Shown one piece after another: positions 62,230-64,000 of a DNA stretch of 64,000 bases (its first letter is position 1; every line of letters starts with the position of its first letter). The notes under the pieces are model-generated. The model made no database searches. It was not told the DNA's origin and saw only the letters and a list, made by a program, of their open reading frames with translations. Source of the DNA: Prorocentrum cordatum (taxonomy: Eukaryota > Sar > Dinophyceae > Prorocentrales > Prorocentraceae). The DNA lies in the NCBI GenBank assembly GCA_963575745.1, contig CAUYUJ010009779.1, forward strand, positions 653,811-717,810, given 5' to 3'. The position numbers were made by a program, and so were the translations under genes.

Positions 62230-62395
62230 TGCGGGCTTCCTATGCGTTTTTCCCAACCACCCTGCGGTGTTGGGTCCTCGTTTTGAAGAGACGGCGCCCC
62301 GCGTTCTCCTCCTCCTCCCGCCTCTTTCCGCCTCCCCCTGCTCCCTCCTCCTCCTTCCCCTCCTCCCTCCCCCCTGCGTTTCATCCACCCTGCAC
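62230..62395 (-). repeat. Satellite junction module J, copy 2 (inverted)
   Basis: TTCCCAACCACCCTGCGGTG, TTGGGTCCTCGTTTTGAAGA, GACGGCGC, then CTCC-rich text: the reverse complement of the module at 22225-22400, with the satellite on the corresponding side. Confidence 0.87.
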
Positions 62396-64000
62396 AGCGT
62401 TTCGTGGCCCCATAAGGGGGCCCCACCGAAGGCCCCAGTGGCACCGCCCGCATGCGTCAGCCACCACCCGTTACAGCGTTTCGTGGCCCCGTAGGGAGCT
62501 CCACGGAAGGTCCCAGGGGCACCGCACGCATGCGTCAGCCACCACCCAGCACAGCGTCTCGTGGCCCCACAAGCAGCTCCACCGACGGCCCCAGTGGCAC
62601 CGACCGCACGCGTCAGGCACAGCGCTTCGTGGCCCGATAGGGAACTCCACCGACGGTCCCAGTGGGACCGCCCGCATGCGTCAGCCACCACCCAGCACAG
62701 CGTTCAGTGGCCCCATAGGGGGCCCCACCGAAGGCCCCAGTGGCACCGCCCGCATGCGTCAGCCACCAGCCAATACAGCGTTTCGTGGCCCCATAGGGAG
62801 CTCCACCAAAGGTCCCAATGGGAACGCCCGCATGCATCAGCCTCCCCCCAGTGTAGCGTTTCGTGGACCCCTACGAAGCTCCACCGACGGCCCCAGTGGC
62901 ACCGCCCACATGCGTCAGCCGGCCCCCAGCACAGCGCTTTGTGGACCCACAGGGAGCTCCACCGACGGCCCCAGTGGCACCGCCCGCATGCGCCAGCCAC
63001 CACCCACTACAGCGCTTCGTGGCCCAATAGGGAACTCCACCGACGGACCCAGTGGCACCGCCCGCATGCGCCAGCCACCAGCCAGTACAGCGTTTCGTGG
63101 ACCAAAAGGGAACTCCATCGACGGCCCCAGTGGCACCGCCCGCATGCGTCAGCCACCACCCAGTACAGCGCATCGTGGCCCCATAGGGAGCTCCCCCGAA
63201 GGTCCCAGTGGGACCGCCCGCATGCGTCAGCCACCACCCAGTGTAGCGCTCCGTGGTCCCATAGGGAGCTTCACCGAAGGCCCCACTGCACCGCCCGCAT
63301 GCGCCAGCCACCACCCAGTACAGAGTTTCGTGGGCCCATAGGCAGCTCCACCGAAGGCACTGCCCGCATGCGTCAGCCACTACACTTTACAGCTCTTCGT
63401 GGTCCCATAGGGAGCTCCCCCGAAGGTCCCAGTGGGACCGCCCGCATGCGTCAGCCACGACCCAGCACAGCGCTTCGGTGTCCCATGGGGAACTCCACCA
63501 AGGGTCCCAGTGGGACCGCACGGATGCGTCAACCACCAGTGGCACCGCCCACATGCGTCGTTCACCACCCAGTACAGCATTTCGCGGTCCATTGATTGAG
63601 AGCTCCACCAAGACCCAGTGGCACCGCCCGCATGCGCCCCCCCCACCCGGTACAGCGTTTCGTGACCGCGTAGGGAGCTCCACTGGCCCGCCCGCATGCG
63701 ACCCCCCACCCAGTACAGCGCTTCGTGGGCCCATAGGGAGCTCCACCGAAGGCCCCAGTGGCACCGTCCGCATGCGCCGCATGCGTCCCCCCCACCCCGT
63801 GGTCCCATAGGGAGCTCCCCCGAAGGTCCCAGTGGGACCGACCGCATGCGTCAGCCACCACCCAATACAGCGCATCGTGGCCCCGCAGGGAACTCCACAG
63901 AAATACCCCAGCAGCACCGCCCCCATGCGTTTGCCCCAGCCAGTACAGCGCTTCAGGGCCTCATCGGGAGCTCCAGCAAGTGGCACCGCCCGCATGCGTC
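62396..64000 (-). repeat. Satellite S, 78-bp subfamily, runs to window end
   Basis: Plus-strand unit CAGCGTTTCGTGGCCCCATA, GGGAGCTCCACCGAAGGCCC, CAGTGGCACCGCCCGCATGC, GTCAGCCACCACC. CGCATG positions 62673, 62751, 62829, 62907 and 62985 are 78 apart. The core is the inverse of the 19.5-22.2 kb array with a different spacer. Period is irregular after about 63340 because of deletions. Confidence 0.93.

Noticed and set aside
1-64000. Spliced-leader relics, rRNA or snRNA genes
   Set aside because: None could be recognised by eye on either strand. A sequence search with the dinoflagellate spliced leader would settle it.

Overview
This looks like nuclear DNA of a dinoflagellate; I favour a free-living, GC-rich genome of the Prorocentrum type, but the genus is a guess. 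The evidence is the very repeat-rich, GC-rich, gene-poor texture, the intron borders (G-rich GT or GC donors, AG|G acceptors, mostly phase 0), and coding exons that resemble protein families I know only from dinoflagellates. No rRNA, tRNA, CRISPR or bacterial-type gene was found, and by eye no spliced-leader relic.

Layout. 1-39 kb is a mosaic of transposon relics, foldback elements (MITE-like), microsatellites (mostly GGA/TCC) and satellites. Its only recognisable coding content is a decayed non-LTR retroelement on the minus strand (2742-7021), with reverse transcriptase, zinc-knuckle, RNase H and C-terminal zinc-finger remnants split by frameshifts and stops. Small foldback elements recur throughout, and five unrelated families carry 8-bp target-site duplications (perfect or one mismatch). 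A satellite of 89-bp then ~100-bp units fills 19.5-22.2 kb. A 78-bp relative in the opposite orientation fills 62.4-64.0 kb, and both arrays end in the same junction module.

40.3-61.07 kb is different: poor in GGA arrays and holding the only intact-looking genes. It is bounded by inverted termini that begin TTAACGATCC, and the terminal bases are flanked on both sides by the same 8-mer CCTTATGC (40331-40338 and 61061-61068). I read 40339-61060 (20,722 bp) as one giant DNA transposon. On its minus strand it carries (i) a multi-exon gene (60091 to 51167) whose product has an AT-hook, a hAT-like TDxxNxN...CxxH segment, a hAT C-terminal-like ER...RR segment, an HMG-box-like segment and two dinoflagellate-specific C-terminal domains; and (ii) a second gene (45642 to about 41498) with an N-terminal CxxC...CxxC zinc site and a long novel region. 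The 8-bp duplication and the hAT-like segments agree with each other. Inside the element are a third copy of its right terminus, a duplicated 541-bp palindrome module, and perfect palindromes.

The working model is that a family of dinoflagellate orphan genes is the transposase of giant hAT-like elements, with the zinc-site gene as partner or passenger. Family resemblances are from memory and were not searched. Exon borders are read by eye.
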